Positions 1-8,308 of a stretch of 64,000 nucleotides of DNA are shown here, piece by piece. The stretch is taken from the NCBI RefSeq assembly GCF_000389635.1, contig NC_021182.1, positions 744,001-808,000 on the forward strand, given 5' to 3'. This DNA comes from Clostridium pasteurianum BC1 (GTDB lineage Bacteria > Bacillota > Clostridia > Clostridiales > Clostridiaceae). Position numbers and translations under genes: made by a program. The stretch's first letter is position 1. The number at the start of each line of letters is the position of its first letter. The notes under the pieces were generated by a model that saw only the letters and a list, made by a program, of their open reading frames with translations, ran no database searches and was not told the DNA's origin.

Positions 1-2
1 TG

Positions 3-512
3 CTTGATAAAATAGGAATATTACTCAATAAAATCAATATTGACATCTTTAAAGATACTTCAAAGTCCATGCTTCAGAATATATCAATGACTAAAATGCA
101 AATCATTAATTTTAGAAGAGTAGTTAAACCTGTAAGGCCAGTAATACTTGTGCTGGAAAAAGTAATTATAAAATATCTTCCTGAAAATATGGAGATTTAC
201 TTTGATGATATCACAGATAAAGCAGAAAAGATATGGGATATGCTGGAGAACCAAAAAGAAGTCATTGAATCCATTGATTCAACCTTTACTTCACTGACAA
301 ATTATAAAAGCAACAATTTAATGGCTGTTTTTACAATTATTCAAGTTGTTATTCTACCAATGACATTGGTGGGGGGCTTGTTTTCAATGAATGTTGAAGG
401 GATTCCAATGCATGGTTATCCAAATGCCTTCTGGATTGTTTTTGGAATGATTATGCTTCCAACAATTATTATTGCTTTGTCTATGCTGATAAATAAGAAA
501 AAGTTATTTTAG
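3..512 (+). CDS. CorA-family divalent cation channel, C-terminal part (cut by window edge)
   Basis: The reading frame is already open at the window start, so the cytoplasmic N-terminal part is missing; about 169 residues are visible. They form a long charged helix (the CorA stalk) followed by two hydrophobic helices joined by a short loop. In this family the loop carries Gly-Met-Asn, the selectivity signature; here it reads Ser-Met-Asn (GLFSMNVEG). The chain ends in the usual basic tail (NKKKLF). CorA channels bring Mg2+, sometimes Co2+ or Ni2+, across the inner membrane as pentamers. The altered triplet means the metal cannot be stated. A hairpin terminator follows directly, so the gene ends its transcript. 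Confidence 0.8.
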   Translation, partial: LDKIGILLNKINIDIFKDTSKSMLQNISMTKMQIINFRRVVKPVRPVILVLEKVIIKYLPENMEIYFDDITDKAEKIWDMLENQKEVIESIDSTFTSLTNYKSNNLMAVFTIIQVVILPMTLVGGLFSMNVEGIPMHGYPNAFWIVFGMIMLPTIIIALSMLINKKKLF

Positions 513-521
513 CTTATAGGT

Positions 522-559
522 GCTGTTAAGAATGCTTAATACTTATCAGCCATTTTTTT
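522..559 (+). terminator. Rho-independent terminator after corA-like gene
   Basis: Arms GCTGTTAAGAAT and ATACTTATCAGC pair with one or two mismatches and are followed by a run of seven T, ten bases after the corA-like stop codon. Confidence 0.7.
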
Positions 560-609
560 ATATTAAGCTTAATGGCTATAATGTAATCAGAATTTATTAT
601 GACATATGT

Positions 610-858
610 CTATTTTATCCAAATTCCAGAACCTATGGGAGCATTATCATAAATGTATTTTGCATTTTCAAGAGCTAATCTGACGCAACCATGAGAAGCA
701 GATTTTCCTAAAGTACCATCTAATAAAGTACCATTTTTATCAAATAAAACACTATAAAATAAATAATTGCCTTTAATTTGAGTATAGTATTTAAGTACAG
801 CTTGTCCTGATTTGAATTGAGGTCCTTTAATTCCTACAAAAAATTGATAAAATTCGCC
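610..858 (-). pseudogene. L,D-transpeptidase (YkuD domain) C-terminal remnant
   Basis: Read on the minus strand, 82 codons run without a stop from GEFYQFFVGIKG to the end GSGIWIK. They contain SASHGCVRL, the catalytic Ser-His-Gly-Cys-x-Arg motif of L,D-transpeptidases, which form 3-3 cross-links in peptidoglycan. The fragment is preceded by an in-frame TGA and has no start codon or ribosome binding site, so the N-terminal half, including the first conserved His, is gone. The nucleophile Cys is present, but this cannot be an expressed enzyme as it stands. It belongs to a cluster of decayed genes in the first 9 kb. Confidence 0.65.
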
Positions 859-1043
859 TCATATTACTCTTTCATCCTCCTCTTAACGATATTTTATAAA
901 TTTTATTAATGTATTATTTACATATGATTATAATATAATAGTCATATTTGAATTATCAAATATTTATGTGAAATCTATGTGATTTATATAGATTTACATG
1001 ATAACAAAGAACCTAATACTATATTGCACAGTTTGATTAAAAT

Positions 1044-1250
1044 GTGGTTTTAGCGGATATGTTTAAAAATGGACAAGCTAGTGAAAACGAGAAGTTAACT
1101 TATAAAGGTGGAGACTATGTAAATGATGCATGTATAGTATATACAGATAAACCATATGTAATATCAATATATACAAAAGGCATTTCTAATGATAATGAAG
1201 TAATTGCTCATATATCCAAAATGATATATAACTACCAAAATGAAAAGTAG
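1044..1250 (+). pseudogene. Beta-lactamase-like serine hydrolase, C-terminal remnant
   Basis: About 68 codons opened by a GTG without a ribosome binding site. The segment KGGDYVNDACIVYTDKPYV, followed by ISIYTKG, resembles the last strands of class A beta-lactamase-fold proteins, where a KTG box is followed by an N-D-x-(G/A)-I-(I/V)-Y stretch. Here the box reads Lys-Gly-Gly. The upstream catalytic SxxK region is absent; an in-frame stop lies just before. I read this as the 3' end of a lost gene. A short genuine protein is possible but unsupported. Family assignment is by motif only. Confidence 0.4.
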
Positions 1251-1545
1251 TATTTAGTAAGATAATAACAGCGTTTGTTTCATTTAACAGTGTTAATATT
1301 GGTGATATGTTTATATTCATCCTATGTTCACACAAATAGGGGTACATGGACACAATTACCACCATAATATTTAGAATGAAATCTTGAAGCTTTAAAAAAT
1401 GATGATAAAATATTAAGTATCTACAAAGATGAATGTGAAAAATTTTTATAATTTAACTAGTAAAACCTTGTACCTTTGTGAGTAGGATAAGTTTACATAA
1501 GTATAATAATTATGTTATTTAAAAACAAATATTAGGAGAATATAA
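1251..1545. other. Intergenic stretch with a possible short gene tail
   Basis: No complete gene. From 1380 to 1451 one frame reads NLEALKNDDKILSIYKDECE and ends KFL-stop, a protein-like C-terminus without a start or ribosome binding site; it is probably another remnant, family not recognised. The bases just before 1546 hold the ribosome binding site of the recombinase-like gene. Confidence 0.4.
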
Positions 1546-2025
1546 ATGAGTAAAATAATTGGATACGCAAGAGATATACATGAAAATGTAAATAATAAGA
1601 ATATACAAAAACAAGTAGAATTTCTACAAGATGCAGGAGATTTAAAGTGTGAATTAGTTTATACTGATGAAAACAAAAGTGATGATATGGACCGTCCCAT
1701 ATTGCAGAAAATGCTAAATGAACTTACGGAGGGAGATATTGTTTGTATGGATGAATTGTACAGGCTCTCTTGTAATTATAAAGATTACATAAAAATCAGG
1801 AAAGCCATTGATAGTATAGGTGCTTCAGTGTGGTGTCCAGGTAACGATGATATAAAGCCTAAATCCTATGTGTATGACTTTGAAATTAAAGGATGTAGAT
1901 ATAAAAGGCTTGGAAATGGCGTTTACTGGGTGATAGAAGAAGAGACAAATAAGGTATTTAAAGTAAGCGATACAGAATATTTTTATAGAAAAATAATGCA
2001 TACTTTTAAGAATCAGATAGGATAA
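1546..2025 (+). CDS. Resolvase-like protein lacking the catalytic serine, with an extra C-terminal domain
   Basis: 159 residues, start ATG behind AGGAG. Residues 1-100 follow the N-terminal resolvase/invertase fold: IIGYAR at the start, then DRPILQKML, GDIVCMDELYRLS and GASVW. In active serine recombinases YAR is followed by Val-Ser-Thr with Ser as nucleophile; here it reads YARDIHEN, so Ile11 stands where the Ser should be. The three conserved arginine positions (YAR, DRP, LYRLS) are kept. Residues 105-159 (KGCRYKRLGNGVYWVIEEE) are not a recombinase DNA-binding domain; they look like a small beta-rich module. Recombination seems unlikely; a regulatory or DNA-bridging role is a guess. No partner genes lie nearby. 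Confidence 0.6.
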   Translation: MSKIIGYARDIHENVNNKNIQKQVEFLQDAGDLKCELVYTDENKSDDMDRPILQKMLNELTEGDIVCMDELYRLSCNYKDYIKIRKAIDSIGASVWCPGNDDIKPKSYVYDFEIKGCRYKRLGNGVYWVIEEETNKVFKVSDTEYFYRKIMHTFKNQIG

Positions 2026-2178
2026 AAAATTATAGACCCATAAAGTAAAAGATGGAATAAGAGTATGTCATAAAAAATATTAATGATAAAAACTAATGAA
2101 AAAAGGTCATATAATGGATATTGATTCCAGTATGTGGCTTATTTTCATCAATAAACTGACACCATTTTAATTTTCATG

Positions 2179-2221
2179 AATATAGTAAATGTATTAATAA
2201 TAATATAGTAAATGTGTTAAT
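2179..2221. repeat. Two 20-bp direct repeats upstream of the catalase
   Basis: AATATAGTAAATGTATTAAT at 2179 and AATATAGTAAATGTGTTAAT at 2202 differ by one base and are offset by 23 bp. They lie about 100 bp before the catalase start, a suitable place for tandem operators, but no regulator is known here. The rest of 2026-2300 shows nothing else I can name. Confidence 0.5.
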
Positions 2222-2320
2222 TTATTTTATCCTTCGATTCAAATAATTCGTAAAAATCAAGCTAAAGAGAATTCACTGAAAAGCGTCAGATATACGAATA
2301 AATTATAGGAGGGGAAGATA

Positions 2321-3763
2321 TTGGAACATAACAATGAGCCATCTCACTGGGAAGTAAAAAAACCTGTGAGTAATAATAATCCGGAAAATATAGGAATATC
2401 TAATAACATACCCAAGCCGCAGGGACACATCCACTCACAAGGCGATTCCATGGCTACTCTGCATTCACAGACTGTGGGAAAAAGAGGGCCTGTGTTGGAA
2501 CAGGACAACATTTTACACGAGACATTAGAGACCTTTGTAAATACCAAGATTATAGAGCGCCCAGTACATGTAAAAGGCTTTGGCGCATTCGGATACTTTC
2601 AGACAATGTATTCCATGAAAGAATACACAAAACTTAGCTTTTTACAGAATCCTGGAACTAAGATTCCAACCACCATAAGATTTTCTTTTGCTGTAAGCAC
2701 TAAGGGTACCCCGGATACTTCACGTAATGTGCGTGGCTTTTCTACCAAGTTTTATACGGATGAGGGCGTTTTTGATTTGCTTTGCAACCACATCCCGGTA
2801 TTCTTAGTGCGGGATGCTATCCGCTTTCCAGAATCTATCATGGCCCTTTTGCCTTCGCCTGTAAACAACCTAATTGATCCGGAGCGGTTTTGGAGTTTTA
2901 TAACCCGTGCTCCTGAGGCAACGCATTTCCTTACCTGGTTATATTCAGATGTAGGTACAGTAAAAAGCTTCCGACATATCAGGGGCTACGGTGTGAACAC
3001 CTATGTTTGGAAAAATGCCCAAGGTATACGCCACTATGTGAAATATCACTGGATTCCCCTTGCTGGTGAGCAGTACATTGACCGTCAGGAAGCTAGCCAG
3101 CTGGCCGCAGCTAATCCTGATATTGCAGGCCAGGATTTGTACGATACCATTGCAGCAGGGAATACGGTACAATATGAGCTACGGGTACAGCTAATGTATC
3201 CTGATGACGAAGGTATGCTGCCTTTTGACCCGTTAGATGACACCAAAGTGTGGGATGAACAGCAGTATCCATTGATACCTGTAGGTCGTCTGATACTCAA
3301 CCGCAATCCGGATAACTACATGGAGCAGGTAGAGAAAGTTGCATTTTCGCCATCCAATCTTCTAGAGGGCGCCGAACTGTCGGATGACAAGATACTGCAG
3401 GGCCGTGCAAATATATATTGGGATTCACAGCGCAGGCGATTGGGACCAGATTTTCGTAAAATATCTGTTAATTACCAGAAAAATTGGTCGCCAGATTCTC
3501 TTGTAACCAGCGGTAACGGCACATATGCAGCAGGGCATCTGGTGCGATCCGATATACCAAAACTGGATAATTTTACACAAGCCGGTCAGCGATATCTTTC
3601 TCTCTCTCAAGTTCAGCAGAACCATCTTGTAGATAATCTGGCTGTCGATCTTGCCGCTGTATCTGGAGAAACGCAAAGCATCGTGCTGAAATATCTGTAC
3701 AATGCTTCGCCGGAACTTGGAAAACAAGTGGCTCAGCAAATAACAGTGTATACAAAGCCATAA
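2321..3763 (+). CDS. katA: Monofunctional haem catalase
   Basis: 480 residues starting at TTG behind GGAGGGG. Cytoplasmic haem enzyme that converts hydrogen peroxide to water and oxygen. The catalytic His is His83 in RPVHVKGFGAFG; the distal Asn lies in LLCNHIPVF, and the haem-ligating Tyr in NIYWDSQRRRLGP. Length fits small-subunit catalases. The N-terminal 50 residues are Asn/His-rich and longer than usual. Its codon use is visibly more GC-rich than its neighbours (for example CTGGCCGCAGC, CGCAGGCG), which suggests acquisition from another genome. It stands alone, between tandem repeats upstream and a strong terminator downstream. Its role in an anaerobe is oxygen or peroxide defence. Confidence 0.93.
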   Translation: MEHNNEPSHWEVKKPVSNNNPENIGISNNIPKPQGHIHSQGDSMATLHSQTVGKRGPVLEQDNILHETLETFVNTKIIERPVHVKGFGAFGYFQTMYSMKEYTKLSFLQNPGTKIPTTIRFSFAVSTKGTPDTSRNVRGFSTKFYTDEGVFDLLCNHIPVFLVRDAIRFPESIMALLPSPVNNLIDPERFWSFITRAPEATHFLTWLYSDVGTVKSFRHIRGYGVNTYVWKNAQGIRHYVKYHWIPLAGEQYIDRQEASQLAAANPDIAGQDLYDTIAAGNTVQYELRVQLMYPDDEGMLPFDPLDDTKVWDEQQYPLIPVGRLILNRNPDNYMEQVEKVAFSPSNLLEGAELSDDKILQGRANIYWDSQRRRLGPDFRKISVNYQKNWSPDSLVTSGNGTYAAGHLVRSDIPKLDNFTQAGQRYLSLSQVQQNHLVDNLAVDLAAVSGETQSIVLKYLYNASPELGKQVAQQITVYTKP

Positions 3764-3778
3764 CTTACTAAAAATAAT

Positions 3779-3834
3779 ACACCTCAGAGATGCTAAATAT
3801 AGAAATTATGCAAAAAATAGCATTTCAGAGGTGT
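3779..3834 (+). terminator. Long hairpin terminator after katA
   Basis: Arms ACACCTCAGAGATGCTA and TAGCATTTCAGAGGTGT pair over 17 bases with two mismatches. The trailing T tract is weak (AATAAATATTTT), so it may act in both directions. Confidence 0.6.
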
Positions 3835-4008
3835 AATAAATATTTTAATATAAAATTAATCATCTAATTTATAGCTGTTTGTAATAATGGATTATATAGA
3901 ATAATATGGTATACTTTCTATGTGAGTCATAACTATTTACCTCTATAGCTTCTACTTATAGAGGATATTTTCAAGGTAGAGGTTAAACTACGATAACCAA
4001 ATCAACTC

Positions 4009-4066
4009 TTTAACTTAATGTTTTGAATTCTCTAGTCCTCCATAGGTTGAAATGTATATCACCTGC
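4009..4066 (+). repeat. Repeat family R, copy 1
   Basis: TTTAACTTAATG, then GAATTCTC, then a short hairpin ending in ATATCACCTGC. The same order of blocks (TTTAACCTAATGTGCGGAAT, CTCC hairpin, GGAGATGGATATCACC) is found at 25791, 29783 and, on the other strand, 59471 and 54941. Function unknown. Confidence 0.55.
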
Positions 4067-4184
4067 TGCTGATTTATGGATATCAGCAACTGACAATTAT
4101 AATAGCTTCAGGAAAATGGGTTTAGAAAATAGAATAATTCCAATACATGCAGATGAATATTTTGATGTAGTGTATTTTTTATAA
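4065..4184 (+). pseudogene. Class I methyltransferase remnant
   Basis: A 39-codon frame reads AADLWISATDNYNSFRKMGL, then ENRIIPIHADEYFDVVYFL and a stop. This is the SAM-binding region of a clostridial class I methyltransferase (D-L-W-I-x-P-x-D-N, N-R-I-I-P-I-H-A-D), but the stretch normally between HADA and the FDVV motif is deleted and there is no start or end. Clearly decayed. Confidence 0.5.
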
Positions 4185-4272
4185 TAAATCTTGTAGAATA
4201 CGTTTACAAATAAAAGAAAAAGTACTATAATTAAATAAAAGAATTTATACCCCAAAAATAAAAATATATACG

Positions 4273-4303
4273 AAAAACATTAGTAGAAATACTAGTGTTT
4301 TTT
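4273..4303 (+). repeat. AGAAAT-loop hairpin, copy 1
   Basis: AACATTAGT-AGAAAT-ACTAGTGTT followed by TTTT. One of four hairpins in the window that keep the same six-base loop while the stem bases change. Confidence 0.6.
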
Positions 4304-4426
4304 CATGTTAAAGTTTATTAACTCATACTTAGAGCAATATACATATTATTGAAAAGAAGCTGTAACAAAGCCTAGGTATTATATAAACATAAGAATTACT
4401 CCTTTAGACTTAGTATAATATAAGGA

Positions 4427-4456
4427 AAGGCACCGATAGAAATATTGGTGCTTTTG
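4427..4456 (+). repeat. AGAAAT-loop hairpin, copy 2
   Basis: GGCACCGAT-AGAAAT-ATTGGTGCTTTTG: stem of eight to nine pairs, same loop as the copy at 4273. It is preceded by AGAATTACTCCTTTAGAC, which resembles the sequence before the copy at 59191. Confidence 0.6.
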
Positions 4457-4480
4457 TCATGCATAAAATATTATGCTAAA

Positions 4481-4499
4481 TTTTAATGAAATTTTAATG
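4481..4499 (+). promoter_or_regulatory. Paired TTTTAATG repeats, 11-bp period
   Basis: TTTTAATGAAATTTTAATG: the same octamer twice, 11 bp apart. The same arrangement stands upstream of the sulfolipid genes (46306, 46948). No intact gene follows here, so it may be the relict promoter of a lost gene. Confidence 0.3.
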
Positions 4500-4560
4500 T
4501 TGGAGTATTATTTTAAAAATGTACATTAATAACACTATTTATCATGAAAATCTTCTTACT

Positions 4561-4590
4561 TTAGCACTAGTAGAAATACTGGTGCTTTTG
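4561..4590 (+). repeat. AGAAAT-loop hairpin, copy 3
   Basis: AGCACTAGT-AGAAAT-ACTGGTGCTTTTG. Third copy within 320 bp; stem changes against copy 2 are pairing-compatible (including G-T pairs). Confidence 0.6.
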
Positions 4591-4630
4591 TAAATTGAAA
4601 TCTATTAATATATGCTATAACGAAATAAAT

Positions 4631-4675
4631 TTGTGATAATTAACTGTAGCTCAGAAAGTAATCCTAGCAATGTCA
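4631..4675 (+). repeat. CCTAGCAAT repeat, copy 1 (left half)
   Basis: The stretch from TTGTGATAATTAACTG to CTCAGAAAGTAATCCTAGCA matches 8772-8812 almost base for base, but the right arm of the hairpin is missing here; sequence coding for a signal-peptide fragment begins instead. Confidence 0.55.
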
Positions 4676-4750
4676 ATGAAGAGATTTAAAAATCTTAATA
4701 AGGCAGTTATTATACTGCTGGCTTTTACTATGTCTTCTCTTGTTTTGTAA
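4676..4750 (+). pseudogene. Signal-peptide fragment
   Basis: 24 codons (MKRFKNLNKAVIILLAFTMS, then SLVL and stop) look like the start of an exported protein: basic N-terminus then a hydrophobic core. No mature protein follows and no ribosome binding site is visible. Probably the 5' end of a deleted gene, at the edge of a repeat. Confidence 0.35.
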
Positions 4751-4820
4751 ATAAAATCTGGAAATGCTGTTTAATTAAAGATATAATTACTTATAGTGCG
4801 AGTTTATGCAGAATAGTAAT

Positions 4821-4997
4821 TTATCCGATGACTAGTCGCTGTAATATTCCATCGCACTTTGTGAAAGCGACCAAATACAAAATAAATTTTGTTTTGTCTG
4901 CTTTTCTTCAAAAGGTGGAGATAACAGCGACACATCCCTGGATAATTCATCTAAGCTTAGTGGAAATACAAACTACCACTAAGTAAGATTCATTGAT
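4821..4997 (+). repeat. Element E, copy E1 (type A, with nested repeat)
   Basis: Closing stem TTATCC (4821) with GGATAA (4940); GATGACTA; second stem GTCGCTGT with ACAGCGAC (8 of 8 paired); CACATCCCT; then the type A 3' hairpin CTTAGTGG...CCACTAAG and the end TAAGATTCATTGAT. The apical loop (4851-4904) contains the nested repeat CGCACTTTGTGAAAGCG with an AAAATAAATTTT core. It lies just upstream of the deacetylase gene, in the same direction. Confidence 0.85.
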
Positions 4998-5105
4998 CAC
5001 GTCTTATTCTTTGAATTAATAAAGTGAAAAATAATTTATATAAGTGAATAAAAGCTATATGATATTTTATATATCAGAAAACATTAATTTATGGAGGTAA
5101 ATTTT

Positions 5106-5969
5106 ATGATAAAGAAATTTAAACTACTTTCCACATTAATCTTAGTAATACTTTCCATAACATTATTTGGTTGTTCATCTACTCCAAATAATAATAACAA
5201 TAATGATTCTAAAAAACCTGTGCAAAACACTACAAAAGTTTCAGAGCAGAAGCTGCCTGAAGAAAGCTTTAAGGCACCATTTAAGGCTGCGAACCAGGGA
5301 GTACCTGTATTAATGTATCATTCTATTTCATTTGAAAAAAATAATCCATTAAAAGTTCCACCTGAACAATTAGAAGAGGAATTTAAATATCTTAAAGATA
5401 ATGGATATACTACAATAAGTTTAGATGATTTATATAATTATTTTGAAGATAATGCTCAAATACCTGAAAAATCAATAGTATTAACTTTTGATGATGGATA
5501 TGAGGATAATTACACTGCACTGTTTCCTCTGTTAAAAAAATATGGATTAAGAGCAACAGTGTTTGTTATTACAGGGTATGTAGATAAAATGCCCGCTTAT
5601 TTAACATCATCGCAGCTTAAAGAAATGAATTCTTATGGTGTAGACATAGAAAGTCATACTGTAAATCATGATCATTTAAAAACTCTAACAAAAGACAAGC
5701 AATTAGCTACATTAACTGAGTCTAAAGCTTTTCTTGAAAAGTTATTGAATAAAAAAATAAATTATATAGCATACCCTTATGGAGAATATGATAACAATAC
5801 ATTGGAGTGTGCTAAGCAAGCAGGATATAAAATGGCATTATCTACTGATGGCAGATGGTCTATGAAGAAAAATGGAATTTTTTCTTTAGACAGAGTTTAC
5901 ATAAGTTCTCAATTTAACATGGATATCTTTAAAGACAGAATAAGCAACCCAAATTATAAATTTCAATAG
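5106..5969 (+). CDS. Polysaccharide deacetylase lipoprotein (NodB domain)
   Basis: 287 residues from the ATG at 5106, which has GGAGGT seven bases upstream; the earlier in-frame ATG at 5091 overlaps that site and is rejected. Residues 1-22 form a lipoprotein signal with lipobox LFGC (lipidated Cys23), then an Asn-rich linker. The catalytic NodB domain spans about 65-285: VLTFDDG (Asp129/Asp130), SHTVNH (His184, His188) as the metal triad, and AYPYG near the end. Such enzymes remove acetyl groups from peptidoglycan or exopolysaccharide at the outer face of the membrane. Single gene; element E1 lies directly upstream. Confidence 0.88.
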   Translation: MIKKFKLLSTLILVILSITLFGCSSTPNNNNNNDSKKPVQNTTKVSEQKLPEESFKAPFKAANQGVPVLMYHSISFEKNNPLKVPPEQLEEEFKYLKDNGYTTISLDDLYNYFEDNAQIPEKSIVLTFDDGYEDNYTALFPLLKKYGLRATVFVITGYVDKMPAYLTSSQLKEMNSYGVDIESHTVNHDHLKTLTKDKQLATLTESKAFLEKLLNKKINYIAYPYGEYDNNTLECAKQAGYKMALSTDGRWSMKKNGIFSLDRVYISSQFNMDIFKDRISNPNYKFQ

Positions 5970-6052
5970 CATCATATGATTTGAAAATCCAGTTTATCGA
6001 TCCATGCTCAATTTAGCAATGGGTAGTTGTTCAGTTTCCTAAAAAGGTATAT

Positions 6053-6196
6053 ATGACGATTAGTCAAAGTATAGAAAATGGAAATGCCATGTTAGAATTC
6101 AAAGGACAGCTTATATATTTACTTATCTGGATTGTTGTACTTTGGCTCTTAGGAAGCCTTATTATTAAAAGTAAGATGAAGAAAGGTATCTATTAA
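6053..6196 (+). pseudogene. ABC-2 permease C-terminal fragment, copy 1
   Basis: A 47-codon frame (MTISQSIENGNAML, a hydrophobic helix LIYLLIWIVVLWLLGSLII, tail KMKKGIY) is the last transmembrane helix and tail of an ABC-2-type permease. The frame stays open a little upstream (QWVVVQFPKKVY) without a start. It is nearly identical to 14606-14749. Both look like tails left after deletion of the rest of the gene. Confidence 0.5.
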
Positions 6197-6230
6197 GTCA
6201 TATTCAGTAAGCATAATGTAGGAAGAAACT

Positions 6231-6270
6231 AAAATAGAACAAGAAAGCTTATGGGTTTCTTGTTCTATTT
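6231..6270 (+). terminator. Rho-independent terminator
   Basis: AAATAGAACAAGAAA and TTTCTTGTTCTATTT are perfect 15-bp arms around an eight-base loop, ending in T-rich sequence; it would end transcripts of the former ABC transporter gene. Confidence 0.75.
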
Positions 6271-6579
6271 AATTTGAAAAATAATCATTAAAATCAGCGA
6301 CTATGAGTTCAATATTACAATCTAATAGTCTTATGATAAAAATAGATTATATAAAAGAGAGATAGTTGGCAATTATAAAAAGCTGTGTTTCTACTATGTA
6401 ACTATAATCGATATATTTATATAGTATTGTAATTGTTAGTTGATAATTTATTATGGGTATAATATTATTTAGATATGCGGTGGTTTGGAGTATTGACAAC
6501 TTATGATCTATAGAAAAGTATTCCCGGCATTATTGTGAGAAATATAGATGTGCCGTCAACATTTCGATTTCGTTAATAT
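6271..6579. other. Intergenic, nothing recognised
   Basis: AT-rich spacer before the phzF-like gene. I see no gene, repeat copy or clear promoter beyond a ribosome binding site at its end. Confidence 0.6.
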
Positions 6580-6594
6580 GGAGGAATGCTAATT

Positions 6595-7392
6595 ATGATT
6601 GATATTTACCAAGTAGATTCTTTTACTACTGAACGATTCAAGGGTAATCCAGCATGTGTATGTGTTTTAGATAAATTCCCTGATTCTAAAAATATGCTTA
6701 ATATGGCTAGAGAGATGAATTTGTCTGAGACTGCTTTTGTGGTTAGAGATAAGGATGAGTTTACCCTTAGGTGGTTCACTCCTACATTTGAGATAGATTT
6801 ATGTGGGCATGCTACTTTAGCAACTGCTCATATCTTATGGACAGAAGGCTTTTGGGACAAAAATAAACCTATTATATTTAATACACGAAGTGGAAAGCTT
6901 ATTATTAATCTAATAAATGATTTTATAGAAATGGATTTTCCATCTTTAGAGTATTCAGAGGTAATTGAAGTACCAAATTCACTAATTGAAGGTCTAGGGG
7001 GAATAATACCTACTTTTATGGGTAAATCAAGAGAAAATTATTTAATTGAAGTTGCAACTGAAGAGGAAGTGAGAGATATACAGATTGATATTTCTAAATT
7101 ATTAGAATGTAACATGCATGGAGTTATAGTTACAGCTAAAGGTTCAGAGGAATATGATTTTGTATCAAGATTTTTTGCACCAGAAGTTGGAGTCCCTGAA
7201 GACCCAGTAACAGGTTCGGCACATTGTGTTTTAGCTCCATTTTGGAATGATAGATTAGGGAATACTAAATTTAGAGCTTACCAATGTTCTCAGCGTGGTG
7301 GATATGTGAATTTAGAATTATTAGAAGATAGGATATTATTGAGAGGAAATGCAGTCACAATTTTTAAGGGTAAGTTATTGGAACAACTGTAA
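6595..7392 (+). CDS. PhzF-family isomerase/epimerase
   Basis: 265 residues from the ATG at 6595, ten bases after GGAGG; the ATG at 6586 touches that site and is rejected. PhzF proteins are two-lobed cytoplasmic isomerases of the diaminopimelate-epimerase fold. Seen here: IYQVDSFT and FKGNPACVC at the start, the catalytic Glu45 in NLSETAFV, DLCGHATLA, and the second-lobe signature EDPVTGSAHC. Full length for the family. The natural substrate is unknown; there are no phenazine genes around. It stands alone, followed by a remnant of another gene. Confidence 0.88.
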   Translation: MIDIYQVDSFTTERFKGNPACVCVLDKFPDSKNMLNMAREMNLSETAFVVRDKDEFTLRWFTPTFEIDLCGHATLATAHILWTEGFWDKNKPIIFNTRSGKLIINLINDFIEMDFPSLEYSEVIEVPNSLIEGLGGIIPTFMGKSRENYLIEVATEEEVRDIQIDISKLLECNMHGVIVTAKGSEEYDFVSRFFAPEVGVPEDPVTGSAHCVLAPFWNDRLGNTKFRAYQCSQRGGYVNLELLEDRILLRGNAVTIFKGKLLEQL

Positions 7393-7428
7393 AATAAGGA
7401 ATGATGTATTGTATCAGTAATTACATGG

Positions 7429-7536
7429 GCTTCAATTTTGGATATGATTGCGGCCGACGACATCGGAGCGTTCGCACGTACTGCTTATGAATTCTATATA
7501 AAATTGCAACATTTCAAAATTAATATTTTTAGATAG
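7429..7536 (+). pseudogene. NmrA-like NAD(P)-binding protein, short remnant
   Basis: One frame reads ASILDMIAADDIGAFARTAY and continues briefly to a stop at 7534. IAADDIGAFA is typical of NmrA/azoreductase-like Rossmann proteins. The patch is GC-rich (GCGGCCGACGACATCGGAGC) in an AT-rich setting, so the lost gene may have been of foreign origin. Confidence 0.45.
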
Positions 7537-7710
7537 TTTCATTAGGGTATACCTCATTGCGATAGCTACTGTATTATTTTAATTGGTATATTGATATATA
7601 AGTTTATGAAAATAGTATGTGATGGTATAAAATATTACAAAGTGATACTTCGTCTTGGTAAAATAAGACGTATAAAAGATAACATCCTAAAATACATCAG
7701 AAGGAATATT

Positions 7711-8028
7711 ATGGAAAAAAATAAATTAGAAAGAAATCACTTCGTGTTAAAGAGCATTGGGCCAAGGCCAACTTTTCAACAGGATATGACGGAAGAAGAG
7801 CGGAATATTATGAAACAACACATTGTTTACTGGACAGATAAGGCAGATAAGGGAATTGCCATTGTTTTCGGGCCGGTATTTGACCCAAAAGGCGGGTATG
7901 GACTGGCAATTGTGGAGGTAGCGAATGAAGAACAAGTACATTCTCTCATTGCAGATGACCCTGCAATTAAATCAGGACTTTTGAAGACGGAATTCTATCC
8001 AATGCGTGCAGTTTTGCCAAAGCAATGA
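7711..8028 (+). CDS. YciI-like protein
   Basis: 105 residues from the ATG at 7711 behind AGAAGGA; the frame is open further upstream but that part is AT-rich and has no good start. The YciI fold (ferredoxin-like, about 100 residues) is visible from KQHIVYWTDKADKG, VFGPVFDPKGGYGLAIVEV and ADDPAIKSG, with the conserved His and Asp-Pro. Function of these small proteins is poorly known. Codon use is richer in GC than the flanks, in line with recent acquisition together with the NmrA-like remnant just upstream. Confidence 0.75.
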   Translation: MEKNKLERNHFVLKSIGPRPTFQQDMTEEERNIMKQHIVYWTDKADKGIAIVFGPVFDPKGGYGLAIVEVANEEQVHSLIADDPAIKSGLLKTEFYPMRAVLPKQ

Positions 8029-8071
8029 TTAATGATATATTGCTAGGACGTATAATTCTATTATTATTCAC

Positions 8072-8106
8072 AAACTAGAGTAAAAACACTCTAGTTTTAT
8101 TTCATT
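8072..8106 (+). terminator. Rho-independent terminator
   Basis: AAACTAGAGT and ACTCTAGTTT, loop AAAAAC, followed by TATTT; ends the YciI-like transcript. Confidence 0.8.
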
Positions 8107-8308
8107 AGGGAATTTTTAATCCGAAAATAGTATAATAATGAAAATTAATTTACAGCTTTTTATCTCTTAGTCATGTTATAATACATAAAGTTTAAATAAC
8201 AAAATTAACATAATTGTAATAATGTAATTGATTTCTCTATATTTTATTTTAGTAATTATATCTTATAATGGATATCATATGCAAAAATAATACATAGGAG
8301 GAAATATA

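Noticed and set aside
7591-7710. N-terminal extension of the YciI-like protein
   Set aside because: AT-rich Lys/Ile codons without family similarity; a proper ribosome binding site precedes the ATG at 7711.
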